Positions 1-11,284 are shown, numbered from the stretch's first letter. The stretch is DNA of 64,000 nt from Acinetobacter guerrae (GCF_009372255.1 NZ_LXGN01000001.1:310001-374000); one strand, 5' to 3'. A program made the numbers and translations. The notes: generated by a model not told the origin, from the letters alone.

Positions 1-130
1 TTTTTACAATGGGTGCAGGTGTTTGAGCTTTCATCGATATTTCAGCATGTACAGCAGATACACCCATACAACTGAGCATGCTAAACATACTCAGTCGAAT
101 TGGTGTTCGTTCAAAAGATTTGAACGACAT
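1..130 (-). CDS. N-terminal fragment of a secreted protein, truncated by window edge
   Basis: Reverse strand from ATG at 130 reads MSFKSFERTPIRLSMFSMLSCMGVSAVHAEISMKAQTPAPIVK without stop to base 1; preceded by GGAGAACCTT (RBS-like); signal-peptide-like N-terminus. Confidence 0.6.
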   Translation of the reverse strand, partial: MSFKSFERTPIRLSMFSMLSCMGVSAVHAEISMKAQTPAPIVK

Positions 131-151
131 AAGGTTCTCCAGTTTTTTGTT

Positions 152-3091
152 TTAATTGACTTGTTTAATCTGAAAACCAAGCTGCTCAAGTTCCTGACGT
201 TTTGCAAACGGTGCAACTACAGCTTTTGTCGGTTTCTGATTAATTAAATATTGTTTTGCCACACGTTCTAAATCATCCAAGGTGACATTTAACAAACGTG
301 TCCGCAAAGTTTTTCGAAATGCAGGTGTACGTGCATGTAAAAGCGCATAACATGCTGTAATCGCTTCTCCAGCAGGAGAACCTGGTTTATCCATACTTGA
401 GACTAAACCCAAAATTGCTTCTTCAAGTTGATGCGGCTGCTGTTCAGTATGCAAAAGCCATTCCACACTCGCGTCAAAATCTTTAAATGTTTCAGCCAGA
501 CGCGGATCACGATAACTGTAAAAACGGAATGAACACGCATTACCATCATAGCTTGCCCCACCGCCATAAGCCCCGCCTTTTTCGCGAATGGCACTATGTA
601 AATAGCCATTACGCAAATAAGCTGCTAACACCATTAAAGGTGCTGCATCAGGATGTGAAACATCAACAGCTGAATATGCAGATGCACAGAATTGGACGTT
701 AGCCTGAATCAGCCATGCTTCATCATGATCATTTTGTTGAGGATTAATTTGCTGAATATTAGCAATATTGCTATCGATTTCAACTGTATCCCAAACATTC
801 TGAATTTCTTCAATTAATTGTTCAGAAAGCTGTTCCTCACATACCAACAAAAATTGCTTAGGTGCCTGAAGCAGCTTTAAATGAATGCTTTTTAGTTCAT
901 TGATGAATGCGTCATAAGCTGCATCATCTTGCTCAATACCATCAACCAGATCATTAAGCCAATTTAAAGCACCCAAACCTGTATTATGATAATCACGTTG
1001 TGCCAATGCACTCATATTGCGTGATGCAATTTGCATCGCATAGCTATGACCAGAACCAGATAAACGAGATTTCCAGCGCGTTTTACGTTGTTGTAATAAC
1101 TCAATAATGCGTTCTTTTTCATCAAAACGAAGCTTTTCAAAGGCCAACTTTAATAGGCCAATCGCATCTAAACGTTCATTTAAAGATTTAGTGGTTAACG
1201 TCAACCATGCACTAATTTTGCCTTTATCATCGACTTTACTGCGTAATGAAGCGCCCATGCCCAAACCGCCACTTATCGCAGTTTGTAGTTGTTGCAAAGT
1301 TAAATAATCATATTCACCAGCACCAACTTCTCCCATCAAAATAGACAACAAACTAAAGTAAGGTGACTGAACAATTTCATTCGGGATTTCAATCAGAACT
1401 TGCTGATAATAAATACCATTTGTTCCAGCATGATATAAATTGAGCGGATAATCATGGCGATTTGAAATAATTTCTCTAAGTTGGCCCTGCACAATGTGCA
1501 AATCTGCTGGGACATCTTCAAGTCCGACTTTTGGCAATAAATCCAAATCATCAGGTGTATCCTGACGTTGTTTCAACGCTTCCGTATTTGCTTCAATTTC
1601 AGCACGATCAGCATCAGTTAAATGTTCACCAATTTTCGCCAAACGTGCTTTTTCATCCGCTTGCTCTTTCACAGATTTTTCAGCATCAGGAATAAGTGTC
1701 ATCTGTACGCGGTGTGGATTATCCAAAAGATACGTCTGAATCAGATTTGAAAGCCACATCGGATCTTTGAGTTCTTCTTTAACCTGATCAATTGCGGTGT
1801 CCACATCCCAGACATGAACGGGATCATTATGGTGAATCGCACTACTTAAACCATTTAAAATCAAACTCAAACCATAAGGCATACCATCGCCATTGATTTC
1901 GCGCTGATGCAATTCAATCTGGTGCAAAATCGCATCAACCAACGCCTGATCAATCGGTTTTGATGCAACATCCTGTAAAACCTTGAGAACACCTTGTTTA
2001 AATTCTTCGGCATATTCGGCATTTGAACCCTGAACGCCGCAATAAAATGTCATCTCAAAATTAGAATCATCTACACCCATTAATGGACCTGTAGACTGCG
2101 CATAGCCACATGTTTCCAGATAATGACGCAATGGAGAAGCAGAGTTTTCCAGTAAGATTCCTTCTACCAAACGCATACCCAAACGCAATTTAATATCACT
2201 TGCTTGAGGTAACAACCACGCCAAAACATGATACGTTTTATCAGTTAAATCTTCGCTATCTACCGCATAATTTTCAGTGACTTCAATTGGAGCGGTCAAA
2301 CGTTTTTCTGGCGTTGAATAAAGCGTAGTGCCTTTTTCAAATCTAGCCAACGCCAGTTTTTCAAATTGTTCTTGCAGTTCATAAGCACTTTGATTACCAA
2401 AGGTCATAAATACCGCATTACTTGGATGATAATGGGTCTTGTAAAAACGAACTAATTGTTGATAAGTCAGATCAGGAATATCTTTTGGATCACCACCAGA
2501 ATTATAGTGATACGTTGTTTGTGGGAATAAATGATGAGCCAATTGATGATAAAGTTGGTCTGAAGGTGCGCTCATTGCCCCTTTCATTTCATTAAAAACC
2601 ACACCCTTATAAACAGGCTCGCCATTTTCAAGCTCAATGCGAATCCCTTCCTGTGCAAAGTCTAAAGGGTTCAAATTGGCTGCAAAAGCTGCATCCAGAT
2701 AAACAGACAATAAGTTTTGAAAATCTTTTTTATTTTGTGTTGCAAACGGATAAGCCGTCCAGTCTGCCGCAGTAAAAGCATTCATGAAAGTATTCAATGA
2801 ACGGCGAATCATCAAGAAAAACGGATCACGTACAGGAAATTTCTCTGAGCCACACAATGCCGTATGTTCAAGAATATGCGCTGTGCCTTTCGAATCCATC
2901 GGCTGAGTACGAAATGCCACTAAAAAAACATTTTCATCATGCGAAGTGGCTAAGTGGTAGTGAATAGCGCCCGTCACTTTATGGGCGTATTCAGAAACTA
3001 GAATATCTAAAGCTTCAACATGGTGTTGACGTACCAACTGAAACGCAGGATGTACAGTTTGATTAATGGTTTCAGTGACATCTACCGTCAT
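152..3091 (-). CDS. M16C (PreP/insulinase-like) metallopeptidase, 979 aa
   Basis: HILEHTALCGSEKFPVRDPFF motif (inverted zinc site HxxEH), overall length and C-terminal M16C-like sequence. Confidence 0.9.
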   Translation of the reverse strand: MTVDVTETINQTVHPAFQLVRQHHVEALDILVSEYAHKVTGAIHYHLATSHDENVFLVAFRTQPMDSKGTAHILEHTALCGSEKFPVRDPFFLMIRRSLNTFMNAFTAADWTAYPFATQNKKDFQNLLSVYLDAAFAANLNPLDFAQEGIRIELENGEPVYKGVVFNEMKGAMSAPSDQLYHQLAHHLFPQTTYHYNSGGDPKDIPDLTYQQLVRFYKTHYHPSNAVFMTFGNQSAYELQEQFEKLALARFEKGTTLYSTPEKRLTAPIEVTENYAVDSEDLTDKTYHVLAWLLPQASDIKLRLGMRLVEGILLENSASPLRHYLETCGYAQSTGPLMGVDDSNFEMTFYCGVQGSNAEYAEEFKQGVLKVLQDVASKPIDQALVDAILHQIELHQREINGDGMPYGLSLILNGLSSAIHHNDPVHVWDVDTAIDQVKEELKDPMWLSNLIQTYLLDNPHRVQMTLIPDAEKSVKEQADEKARLAKIGEHLTDADRAEIEANTEALKQRQDTPDDLDLLPKVGLEDVPADLHIVQGQLREIISNRHDYPLNLYHAGTNGIYYQQVLIEIPNEIVQSPYFSLLSILMGEVGAGEYDYLTLQQLQTAISGGLGMGASLRSKVDDKGKISAWLTLTTKSLNERLDAIGLLKLAFEKLRFDEKERIIELLQQRKTRWKSRLSGSGHSYAMQIASRNMSALAQRDYHNTGLGALNWLNDLVDGIEQDDAAYDAFINELKSIHLKLLQAPKQFLLVCEEQLSEQLIEEIQNVWDTVEIDSNIANIQQINPQQNDHDEAWLIQANVQFCASAYSAVDVSHPDAAPLMVLAAYLRNGYLHSAIREKGGAYGGGASYDGNACSFRFYSYRDPRLAETFKDFDASVEWLLHTEQQPHQLEEAILGLVSSMDKPGSPAGEAITACYALLHARTPAFRKTLRTRLLNVTLDDLERVAKQYLINQKPTKAVVAPFAKRQELEQLGFQIKQVN

Positions 3092-3270
3092 GTGATCTCC
3101 TAAAATTTCGCTTTATAAATTGGCTTCCATTATAGCCTTACTCTCTAACCAATTTGGTAGTTTTAATCTGACACAATTTCTTTGTTTTGCTATATTTTTG
3201 TGCATGTTTTAAAAAGATCATTAAAATTCAAACTATATTTTTACTCCTCATCAAATAACTGAGCAAATTT

Positions 3271-3714
3271 TTAAAAATTCAAAAGATTCTTTTGATAATT
3301 ACTTTGCTCATCAACAAAAAAGCTATAGCCCATCTTTCTATAGAATTTAGCCGCATTTTCCGTATCTGTGTAAAGGTGTAAAACCTTAAAATAATTGTGG
3401 GCATAAGCTTCTACAGTCTCAAGCATCGCCTGACCAATACCTTGTTGGCGATATTCTGGATGTACATAAAAACGCCTTAAGCGACCAATCTGATCATCTT
3501 GCGAGAATGTATCTTGGTTTAAACCACATATTGCGACAAGTTGCTGATTCAAACGCGCTTCAAATAATGCTTCGCCAACACCTGAAAACTGATTTTTCCC
3601 CATTTCAAACTCATCATACAAACGCTTTAAGAAACGAAACTTCTCATGCACAGAATATTCAACTAATACATTGAAATCGCGGGGTAAATTTAAAATTTTA
3701 TTGATAGTTAGCAT
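3271..3714 (-). CDS. GNAT family N-acetyltransferase
   Basis: RRFYVHPEYRQQGIGQAMLETVEAYA acetyl-CoA binding motif; start chosen at MLTINK (GGGG RBS just upstream), ORF open to 3759. Confidence 0.85.
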   Translation of the reverse strand: MLTINKILNLPRDFNVLVEYSVHEKFRFLKRLYDEFEMGKNQFSGVGEALFEARLNQQLVAICGLNQDTFSQDDQIGRLRRFYVHPEYRQQGIGQAMLETVEAYAHNYFKVLHLYTDTENAAKFYRKMGYSFFVDEQSNYQKNLLNF

Positions 3715-3870
3715 ATTTACCCCATCAATCTTAAATAAAAATTTAATGAAGTGGCTCAACTCAATCCATAACGGCTTATGTGCTGAACCAATGAAATTTA
3801 TTCATCAAACTACAGCAAAACTGAACAATCGTGTAAACTGTGTGCTTTGATTTTTTATGTGAATACAATC

Positions 3871-4875
3871 ATGGCAACTGTAGACCTTTTTGCAATTGGT
3901 AACGCGCTTATTGATCAAGAATTTAAAATCTCTGATGATTTTTTAGCCCAGCAAGGCTTGCAAAAAGGCACAATGCAGTTAACCGATGGTCCAACTCAAG
4001 CAGCATTATATCAAAATCTATTAGATTCTCAGGATTATAAAGGTCAAGCCAGTGGTGGATCTGCGGCAAACACCACGGTTGCTTTTAGTGCTTTAGGTAG
4101 TTCTGCATTTTATGCATGTCGTGTTGGCAATGATGAACTTGGGCAAATTTACCTTGATGGTTTAAATGATGCCGATATTCATACTTCAGAAAAATCAAAA
4201 ACTGAAGGTGTTACAGGTACTTGTATGGTACTGATTAGTCCAGATACAGAACGCACCATGCATACGTATCTTGGGATTACCACTGAGCTATCTTCCGATC
4301 AAATCGATTATGAGCCATTAAAAAATGCGAAGTGGCTTTACATCGAAGGTTATTTATCAACCAGTCCTTCGGCTCGTTTAGCAGTAAAACAAGCACGTCA
4401 AATTGCACGCGAACATGGTGTAAAAATTGCATTATCACTTTCTGATCCTGCAATGGTTCAATATGCACGAGAAGGTCTGGAAGAATTAATTGATGACGGT
4501 GTCGATTTGCTTTTCTGTAATGAACAAGAAGCGCTCATGTATACAGAAACGCACACGCTTGATGACGCCTTTGCAAAATTGAAATTAAAAAATCATACCA
4601 TTGTCATTACACAAAGTGCCCAAGGTGCTTCTGTATATTCTGCTAATACACATTTTCACTTGGGTGGACGTCGTGTCGAAGCAATTGATGCTAATGGTGC
4701 TGGCGACGCCTTTGCAGGTGCATTTTTATATGCGCTAAACCACAAAATGTCTCTTGAGGATGCAACGCAACTGGCAATTCTTATTTCCAGCGAAGTCGTA
4801 GCCCAATATGGCCCTCGTTTAGATATTGAAAAATATGCTAAACTTCTGAAAAATTTCCAAACTGAATGTGCATAA
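3871..4875 (+). CDS. PfkB-family sugar/adenosine kinase
   Basis: SGGSAANT and DANGAGDAFAGAFL PfkB signatures; ATG at 3871 preferred over TTG at 3847. Confidence 0.88.
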   Translation: MATVDLFAIGNALIDQEFKISDDFLAQQGLQKGTMQLTDGPTQAALYQNLLDSQDYKGQASGGSAANTTVAFSALGSSAFYACRVGNDELGQIYLDGLNDADIHTSEKSKTEGVTGTCMVLISPDTERTMHTYLGITTELSSDQIDYEPLKNAKWLYIEGYLSTSPSARLAVKQARQIAREHGVKIALSLSDPAMVQYAREGLEELIDDGVDLLFCNEQEALMYTETHTLDDAFAKLKLKNHTIVITQSAQGASVYSANTHFHLGGRRVEAIDANGAGDAFAGAFLYALNHKMSLEDATQLAILISSEVVAQYGPRLDIEKYAKLLKNFQTECA

Positions 4876-5201
4876 TTATGGAAAAAATTTGCATGACCGA
4901 GGATATCCCTGAGCGTGAAGCGCGTTCTTATGAGACATCTCAGGGAGATACTATTTTTATTACACAACGCGATGGTGGATTTTTTGCCTACCAAAATATC
5001 TGCCCCCACCTACAAGTGGAGCTTGAATTTCTGGAAAATCAATTTCTCGATCAAGATCAGGAATTTATCCAATGTTCAACACATGGCGCATTGTTTAATG
5101 TAGAAACTGGTGAATGTATTTCTGGGCCTTGTTTGGGTGATTTTTTAACCAAAATTGAAATTCAGGTACACTCAGATGGCGGAATTTACTTAACAGAATA
5201 A
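4866..5201 (+). CDS. Rieske [2Fe-2S] ferredoxin-like protein
   Basis: CPHLQVELE...CSTHGALFNVETGECISGPC Rieske ligands; overlaps stop of the upstream kinase (start could be 4878). Confidence 0.88.
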   Translation: MCIIMEKICMTEDIPEREARSYETSQGDTIFITQRDGGFFAYQNICPHLQVELEFLENQFLDQDQEFIQCSTHGALFNVETGECISGPCLGDFLTKIEIQVHSDGGIYLTE

Positions 5202-5218
5202 TATCTCGGGTTTTTGCC

Positions 5219-5830
5219 ATGTCAGAATTTTTTTTCAACTATGACTTGATGCCTTTTCATTTAAGTGTGGTTGCCTTAATTCTGTTAAGCATGGCAGAAA
5301 CGATTGGAATATATATCGGCATACGACCTAGTGCGATAATACGAAAAATTTCTCCAAACTGGTTAGTTTATTCGCCCTTGCTTAATGTCAAATTTTCAAA
5401 AGTTCTTATTTTAGTTTTTTTACTAATCAATTTTAGTTTTGCTGGTTATTTTTTACAGTTGGCTTTTTTTGCCAAGCAACATAGCTTTGTTTCTCCCTTT
5501 TATCTTATTCTGCCTGCTTTCATTATTGCTATATTTTTCACTGTGTTCATGATTCACTGTCTGGATCAAGTGATTAAACCACAGCTTGAACATCATAACA
5601 CTAGCCTGCTTGGAAGGCTTGCAACAATTTCTAGCGGCAATGCTCGCCCTGGTTTTTCGGCTCAAGCACGCATTCGTGACGAATTTGGTCAAATTCACTA
5701 TGTTCAAGTCGAACCAGAGTTTGGTGAATTAGAATTTCGTTCACAGGTGATTCTAATCCGATTTAAACAAACACACTACATCGCCAAAAAAATTGCGGTT
5801 TCAAATCACTTATTTACACCTCAACAATAA
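5219..5830 (+). CDS. Inner-membrane protein of unknown function (OB/NfeD-like C-terminus possible)
   Basis: Two to three hydrophobic segments followed by a soluble C-terminus; directly downstream of Rieske gene. Confidence 0.7.
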   Translation: MSEFFFNYDLMPFHLSVVALILLSMAETIGIYIGIRPSAIIRKISPNWLVYSPLLNVKFSKVLILVFLLINFSFAGYFLQLAFFAKQHSFVSPFYLILPAFIIAIFFTVFMIHCLDQVIKPQLEHHNTSLLGRLATISSGNARPGFSAQARIRDEFGQIHYVQVEPEFGELEFRSQVILIRFKQTHYIAKKIAVSNHLFTPQQ

Positions 5831-6225
5831 TCATGTATATATTTTAATCAATTCAATAAAAAAACTCGCATAGGATAATTCAAACCCAAAGAGTAAATTA
5901 TAAAATTAATATTATATTGTGAAAAATGAAAAATCATTATAATCCGACGATATTAGTTGGTTATTTAATTTCGTCAAAAAATTAATTATTAGCATTTTAG
6001 TCGGATTTAAAACTTTAAATACAACCAATTTAGTCAGGTTTATTAAACCTTAAATACAAGTGTTTTAATATACTTTAATTTATTTTATATATTGAAATAA
6101 ATTTTCAACAAGACATTGATTTAAAACAATTTAATAATATATTTTTATTTTAAGTGTTTTTATTGTTTATTTTTTTATTTATGTCATTAATAATATACAT
6201 TATCCAACCATATAGGCTTATATAT

Positions 6226-6417
6226 ATGAGCTTAATGAAAAAAGATTTTAATCAACGTCTAGTCAAAGAAATTACCATCATATTAATAATTAAGATTGTA
6301 ATTTTACTGACGATTAAACATATCTGGTTTGATGCCCCAACCATCCCTAAAAATTTTGACAATCAAGTTGCCGAGCGTATCGCTGGCACAAATTCCCAAA
6401 TCAAGGAGACACGTTGA
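6226..6417 (+). CDS. cydP: CydP-like small subunit of cytochrome bd oxidase operon
   Basis: [41 protein letters not shown] resembles CydP; stop overlaps cydA start; ORF open further upstream to 6154. Confidence 0.75.
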   Translation: MSLMKKDFNQRLVKEITIILIIKIVILLTIKHIWFDAPTIPKNFDNQVAERIAGTNSQIKETR

Positions 6418-8003
6418 TGATTTCTGAAAGCGTGGTCGATCTTTCGCGGTTCCAGTTCGCTATGACCGCAATGTATCACTTCATTTTTGTTCCACTGACT
6501 TTAGGATTGGCTTTTCTTCTTGCCATTATGGAAACGACATATGTCATTTCTGGTAAGGAAATTTATAAAGACATGACCAAATTCTGGGGAAAACTGTTCG
6601 GTATCAACTTCGCTTTAGGTGTAACCACAGGACTGACCATGGAATTCCAGTTTGGTACAAACTGGGCTTACTATTCTCATTATGTAGGTGACATTTTTGG
6701 TGCGCCATTGGCAATTGAAGGCTTAATGGCTTTCTTCCTAGAATCGACTTTTATTGGTTTATTCTTCTTTGGTTGGGATCGTCTATCCAAAGTACAGCAT
6801 CTCGGTGTCACATGGTTAGTTGCCATTGGCTCAAATATGTCAGCCCTTTGGATTTTGGTTGCAAATGGTTGGATGCAAAACCCTGTTGGTGCTGCATTTA
6901 ATTATGAAACCATGCGTATGGAACTCACAGATTTTGGCGCATTAATTTTTAATCCTGTTGCTCAGGTAAAATTTGTACATACTGTTTCTGCAGGTTATGT
7001 GACTGGTGCAATTTTTGTGTTGGCTATTTCCAGTTATTATTTATTAAAAAAACGTGATCTACCCTTTGCGCGTCGCTCTTTTGCGATTGCAGCAGTTTTC
7101 GGTTTAGCTTCTACATTATCTGTTATTTTACTTGGTGATGAATCAGGCTATGAGTTAGGTGATGTTCAAAAAGCAAAACTTGCCGCCATTGAGTCTGAAT
7201 GGGAAACTCAACCAGCTCCTGCGAGTTTTACACTATTTGGTATTCCAAATCAGCAAGAAATGCGAACTGACTATGCGATTAAAATCCCTTATGCACTGGG
7301 CTTAATTGCAACACGTTCAGTTGATAAGCAAGTAACTGGTATCACCGACTTGATGAAAGAGCATGAGCTACGTATTCGTAATGGTATGGTGGCTTATAGT
7401 GAACTTGAAAAACTTCGTGCTGGTGACAAATCTCCAGAACTGCTCAACTCATTTAAAGAAAACCAGAAAGATTTAGGCTACGGTTTATTATTGAAAAAAT
7501 ATACCGAAAATGTCACTGATGCGACTGAAGCAAATATTCAATCTGCTGTTAAAGACAGTATTCCTAATGTGACTGCGCTGTTCTTCACTTTCCGTATCAT
7601 GGTCGCTTGTGGTTTCCTTATGTTGTTGCTATTTATCTTAGCAGCATGGTCAGTAGCCAAACGTAATGCCGAAGAAAAACCATGGTTACTTAAATTTGCA
7701 TTATTTGCTTTACCCTTACCATGGATTGCAGCTCAAACTGGCTGGTATGTTGCCGAAGGTGGACGCCAACCGTGGACAATTGGTGAGGTTTTACCAACAC
7801 ACTTATCTGCTTCTAGCTTAAGTACAGGCGATGTCTGGGGTTCAATCATTGCACTTGCCGCGTTCTACACCGTACTGCTCATTATTGAAATGTACTTGAT
7901 GATCAAGTTTGCACGTTTGGGGCCAAGCTCACTTCATACTGGTAAATACCATTTTGAAAAACAAGAAAACTCAAATATGGTCGCTGGGGAGACTCAATCA
8001 TGA
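6414..8003 (+). CDS. cydA: Cytochrome bd ubiquinol oxidase subunit I
   Basis: [34 protein letters not shown] and [14 protein letters not shown]; long Q-loop. Confidence 0.97.
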   Translation: MMISESVVDLSRFQFAMTAMYHFIFVPLTLGLAFLLAIMETTYVISGKEIYKDMTKFWGKLFGINFALGVTTGLTMEFQFGTNWAYYSHYVGDIFGAPLAIEGLMAFFLESTFIGLFFFGWDRLSKVQHLGVTWLVAIGSNMSALWILVANGWMQNPVGAAFNYETMRMELTDFGALIFNPVAQVKFVHTVSAGYVTGAIFVLAISSYYLLKKRDLPFARRSFAIAAVFGLASTLSVILLGDESGYELGDVQKAKLAAIESEWETQPAPASFTLFGIPNQQEMRTDYAIKIPYALGLIATRSVDKQVTGITDLMKEHELRIRNGMVAYSELEKLRAGDKSPELLNSFKENQKDLGYGLLLKKYTENVTDATEANIQSAVKDSIPNVTALFFTFRIMVACGFLMLLLFILAAWSVAKRNAEEKPWLLKFALFALPLPWIAAQTGWYVAEGGRQPWTIGEVLPTHLSASSLSTGDVWGSIIALAAFYTVLLIIEMYLMIKFARLGPSSLHTGKYHFEKQENSNMVAGETQS

Positions 8004-9145
8004 TCGAATATGAACTCTTAAAAATTATCTGGTGGATCTTGGTCGGGGTTCTTCTGATTGGACTTGCCCTAACTGATGGTTTTGACATGGGTGCTATGAT
8101 TCTCATGCCTTTCGTGGGTAAAACTGATAGCGAACGTCGTGTAGCAATCAATACCATCGCCCCCCACTGGGATGGTAACCAAGTCTGGTTAATTACTGCT
8201 GGTGGTGCCATTTTTGCCGCATGGCCAATGGTATATGCTGTTGCCTTCTCTGGTATGTATTGGGCCTTATTGCTCGTTCTATTTGGACTTTTTCTAAGAC
8301 CTGTTGGTTTTGACTATCGATCTAAACTTGAAAATACCAAATGGCGTAATTCATGGGACTGGGGCTTATGTATTGGTAGCTTTGTTCCTGCTTTAGTGTT
8401 CGGTGTAGCATTTGGTAATATGCTTGTAGGTGTGCCTTTTAGTCTGGATGAAACTGTGCGCTCTCATTATGAAGGTAGTTTCTTTGCATTACTGAATCCA
8501 TTCTCAGTTGTATGCGGATTAGTCAGCGTCACAATGCTTTGTGCGCATGGTGGAGCATGGCTAATGCTACGTACAGACGGAGATTTACATCGTCGTGCGG
8601 CTAAAGCAACTCAAATTATGGCGATTATATATCTGGTGTGCTTTATTGCAGCAGGTGCTTGGCTGTATTTTGGCAATATAGAAGGCTATTCGATTGTTCA
8701 ACCATTCGATACTAACGGCGTTGCCAATCCTTTGGCAAAAGAGGTCGTTACTAACAATAATCATGGCTGGTTAAATAACTATAGCTTATACCCAATTACC
8801 ATGATTGCACCTATTTTAGGTATTCTCGGTGGTTTGATTGCTGTATTTGCATCTAGCAAAAATAAAGCGGGTTTCAGCTTTATGGGTTCGGCTTTGGCTG
8901 TTGTAGGAACAATTCTAACCGCTGGTTTCGCATTATTTCCATTCTTAATGCCATCTAGCATCAATCCTGTTTCAAGCCTTACAATGTGGGATGCAGTTTC
9001 AAGCCATAAAACATTGGGGGTAATGACTGTGGCTGCATGCATTTTTGTTCCGATTGTATTAAGTTATACATGCTGGTGCTACTATAAAATGTGGGGTGTC
9101 ATTACCAATAAAGACATTCAAGCTAATTCACATAGTTTGTACTAA
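8000..9145 (+). CDS. cydB: Cytochrome bd ubiquinol oxidase subunit II
   Basis: [50 protein letters not shown]; overlaps cydA stop. Confidence 0.97.
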   Translation: MIEYELLKIIWWILVGVLLIGLALTDGFDMGAMILMPFVGKTDSERRVAINTIAPHWDGNQVWLITAGGAIFAAWPMVYAVAFSGMYWALLLVLFGLFLRPVGFDYRSKLENTKWRNSWDWGLCIGSFVPALVFGVAFGNMLVGVPFSLDETVRSHYEGSFFALLNPFSVVCGLVSVTMLCAHGGAWLMLRTDGDLHRRAAKATQIMAIIYLVCFIAAGAWLYFGNIEGYSIVQPFDTNGVANPLAKEVVTNNNHGWLNNYSLYPITMIAPILGILGGLIAVFASSKNKAGFSFMGSALAVVGTILTAGFALFPFLMPSSINPVSSLTMWDAVSSHKTLGVMTVAACIFVPIVLSYTCWCYYKMWGVITNKDIQANSHSLY

Positions 9146-9163
9146 GGTAACGAGGAGAAATAT

Positions 9164-9265
9164 ATGTGGTATTTCGCATGGATTCTTGGAATATTGATGG
9201 CTTGTTTTGCAGGTGTTCTGAGTGCACTTTATATTGAGCATCATCAAAATTTAGATGAGGAATAA
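9164..9265 (+). CDS. cydX: Cytochrome bd oxidase small subunit CydX (33 aa; not in supplied ORF track)
   Basis: Manual translation MWYFAWILGILMACFAGVLSALYIEHHQNLDEE*, GAGGAGAAATAT RBS, located directly after cydB. Confidence 0.93.
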   Translation: MWYFAWILGILMACFAGVLSALYIEHHQNLDEE

Positions 9266-9269
9266 CATC

Positions 9270-9566
9270 ATGGTAGAAGCAGTGACAACAGTAAAAAGAA
9301 GTAAAACGCAGACAATTGCGATGGTCATTTCATTTTTGTTGGCATTGCCACTTGCAGCCGTTTTATTAGTTCATCCTGCTATGATGCTAGATGCAAATGG
9401 ACATTATAATCATAGTGTCCTTATGTTAGTTATGTTGGGGATTTCAGGCGGCTTTATTCATGGTGTTGGTTACATTCCCCAGTTCTGGTTATGGAAATGG
9501 TTATTTAGCCCTTATATCGCATGGCCACTGATGTTAATTGGCTATTATTTATGGTTTGTTAAATAG
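9270..9566 (+). CDS. ybgE: cyd operon protein YbgE
   Basis: Small membrane protein with GGFIHGVGYIPQ...W after cydX; ATG at 9270 (alternative 9255 overlapping cydX). Confidence 0.85.
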   Translation: MVEAVTTVKRSKTQTIAMVISFLLALPLAAVLLVHPAMMLDANGHYNHSVLMLVMLGISGGFIHGVGYIPQFWLWKWLFSPYIAWPLMLIGYYLWFVK

Positions 9567-9578
9567 CTACCCTTATAA

Positions 9579-9607
9579 AAAACCTCCAAAATTTTGGAGG
9601 TTTTTTT
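9579..9607 (+). terminator. Rho-independent terminator after ybgE
   Basis: AACCTCCAAAATTTTGGAGGTTTTTTT. Confidence 0.85.
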
Positions 9608-9625
9608 ATAATTATTTTTAAAGAA

Positions 9626-10309
9626 TTAATTCGACTGTCCAGCTAACCAAGTCATAAATTTTTGGCGTTCTGTTTTTGAAGATTTTTGCCATAATTCAAC
9701 CAATTGTTGATCATTAGTTTTCACTGTATTACTCGACGAAGCCACTACAACAGTAGCAGGAACACTTGCTGTTTCTTTAACTGTCACGGCTTGAGTTGTA
9801 TATACTGGCGCAGGCTGATTTGCAGATGCGGATTTAGTTTGAGTTAAATCATATGCCTTACCAAAAAGCCCTCTGTTAAACCATGGTTTAGCTTCTGTAT
9901 TTGCACCTGTTTGTTGAACGAGTAGTTGATGATTGGCATTATAAAGTGCAATTGTTGGTTGCTCTGCATATTTTTTTGCATCTTCAAAATTTGTGGGTGC
10001 GTTTACTACATCCAGTTTATAACTTGCACCGTCTTTTAAAGGCGGCGTTTTTAACGTTACTATTCCAGATTTTACAATATCGTGTTCACCATCTAAATGC
10101 TGAAAAAATTCTTGATAACGAACACTGATACTGATTTCACCTGCATCAACTTTATAATCATTTTCTTTTTGACGTAATAAACCTGAATTCACCTCTTGGT
10201 CATTGACCGCAAGTATCACGATTTCCTCTGGAGCAGTAATCGTGGCAGCAGCAAATACAGAGCTACTTAAACATAAACTTAATGCAGCTAGGGTGAATTT
10301 TAAAGTCAT
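9626..10309 (-). CDS. DUF2057/YccT-like secreted protein
   Basis: Signal peptide; EEIVILAVNDQEV...YQEFFQHLDGEHDIVKSGIVTLKTPPLKDGASYKL typical of DUF2057 family. Confidence 0.75.
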   Translation of the reverse strand: MTLKFTLAALSLCLSSSVFAAATITAPEEIVILAVNDQEVNSGLLRQKENDYKVDAGEISISVRYQEFFQHLDGEHDIVKSGIVTLKTPPLKDGASYKLDVVNAPTNFEDAKKYAEQPTIALYNANHQLLVQQTGANTEAKPWFNRGLFGKAYDLTQTKSASANQPAPVYTTQAVTVKETASVPATVVVASSSNTVKTNDQQLVELWQKSSKTERQKFMTWLAGQSN

Positions 10310-10489
10310 TGTCGGATTTCTCTATTCGTTTTTTAAATCATGAGCACTATGCAGTGCAGTTATGACAATTTTATGACAAATATTTCAAGAATTTTACTAA
10401 GTTATTCAATTTTTTAATGATATTTAAATCAAGAAAAGAGAAATTATTTCATTTAATTATTTATTTCTCTACAAATATTGGCACATAAA

Positions 10490-10516
10490 AAAAGAGCGCG
10501 TAAAACGCACTCTTGA
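10490..10516 (-). terminator. Terminator downstream of nitroreductase gene
   Basis: AAAAAGAGCGCGTAAAACGCACTCTT stem with poly-U on the minus strand. Confidence 0.7.
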
Positions 10517-10538
10517 TTTTAAAGAAGATACTTCAAAC

Positions 10539-11135
10539 TTAATTGAAAATCTTAAAGCGCTCATCATCGCTCATAAAATCTTTATCGCCCGCTTCTGCTT
10601 CAATTGATCCAAATACCAACTGGGCACGAAGTTTCCAATTATGCGGAATATCAAAAGTTTCTGCGACTTCATCATCAACAATTGGGTTGTAGTGCTGAAG
10701 TGATGCACCAACATTATGCTCTGCTAACGCAGTCCATGCCGCAAATTGCGCAATTGCAGTTGAATGTTCAGACCAAACTGGGAAGTTATCAGCATAAAGT
10801 GCGAATTGCTCTTGTAAACCTTTGATAACAGCTTCATCTTCATAAAATAACGCCGTACCAAAACCTGCAGAAAAGCTATCAAGCTTGCCACTCGTTGCAG
10901 CAAAAGCAGCTTCAGGAACAATCTTTCTTAATGTTTCACGAACAATTTCCCAAAATTTATGATGAGAATCACCGAACAGAATGACAACACGTGAAGACTG
11001 TGAGTTAAATGAAGATGGGCTGTGTTTTACTGCATCTTTAATGATCTTCTCAATCTCACTTTGTTCTAATGCAACATTTTTCCCGATTGCATAGATACTG
11101 CGACGATTTTTAATTTTATCTAAAAACGATGTCAT
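10539..11135 (-). CDS. Nitroreductase family protein
   Basis: NRRSIYAIGKNV...KHSPSSFNSQSSRVVILFG...GASLQHYNPIVD. Confidence 0.88.
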   Translation of the reverse strand: MTSFLDKIKNRRSIYAIGKNVALEQSEIEKIIKDAVKHSPSSFNSQSSRVVILFGDSHHKFWEIVRETLRKIVPEAAFAATSGKLDSFSAGFGTALFYEDEAVIKGLQEQFALYADNFPVWSEHSTAIAQFAAWTALAEHNVGASLQHYNPIVDDEVAETFDIPHNWKLRAQLVFGSIEAEAGDKDFMSDDERFKIFN

Positions 11136-11284
11136 TTGTTATGTCCTGTGTGCATTTGACCCTAGAGGTCGTGATCTGGAATGAGTACAAGTCTATGCAA
11201 CTCTTATGGCGTATTCATTACTAATTTTATTACATACTGTTTTATTTTTAGAACAGTTAAATGATTTAATTCACAATCAGAACA

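Noticed and set aside
4656-5009. Minus-strand ORF 117 aa across the PfkB-kinase/Rieske junction
   Set aside because: Overlaps two well-supported genes on the opposite strand
5831-6153. AT-rich repeats before cyd as mobile-element remnant
   Set aside because: No transposase fragment or terminal inverted repeats/target duplications recognised; treated as regulatory instead
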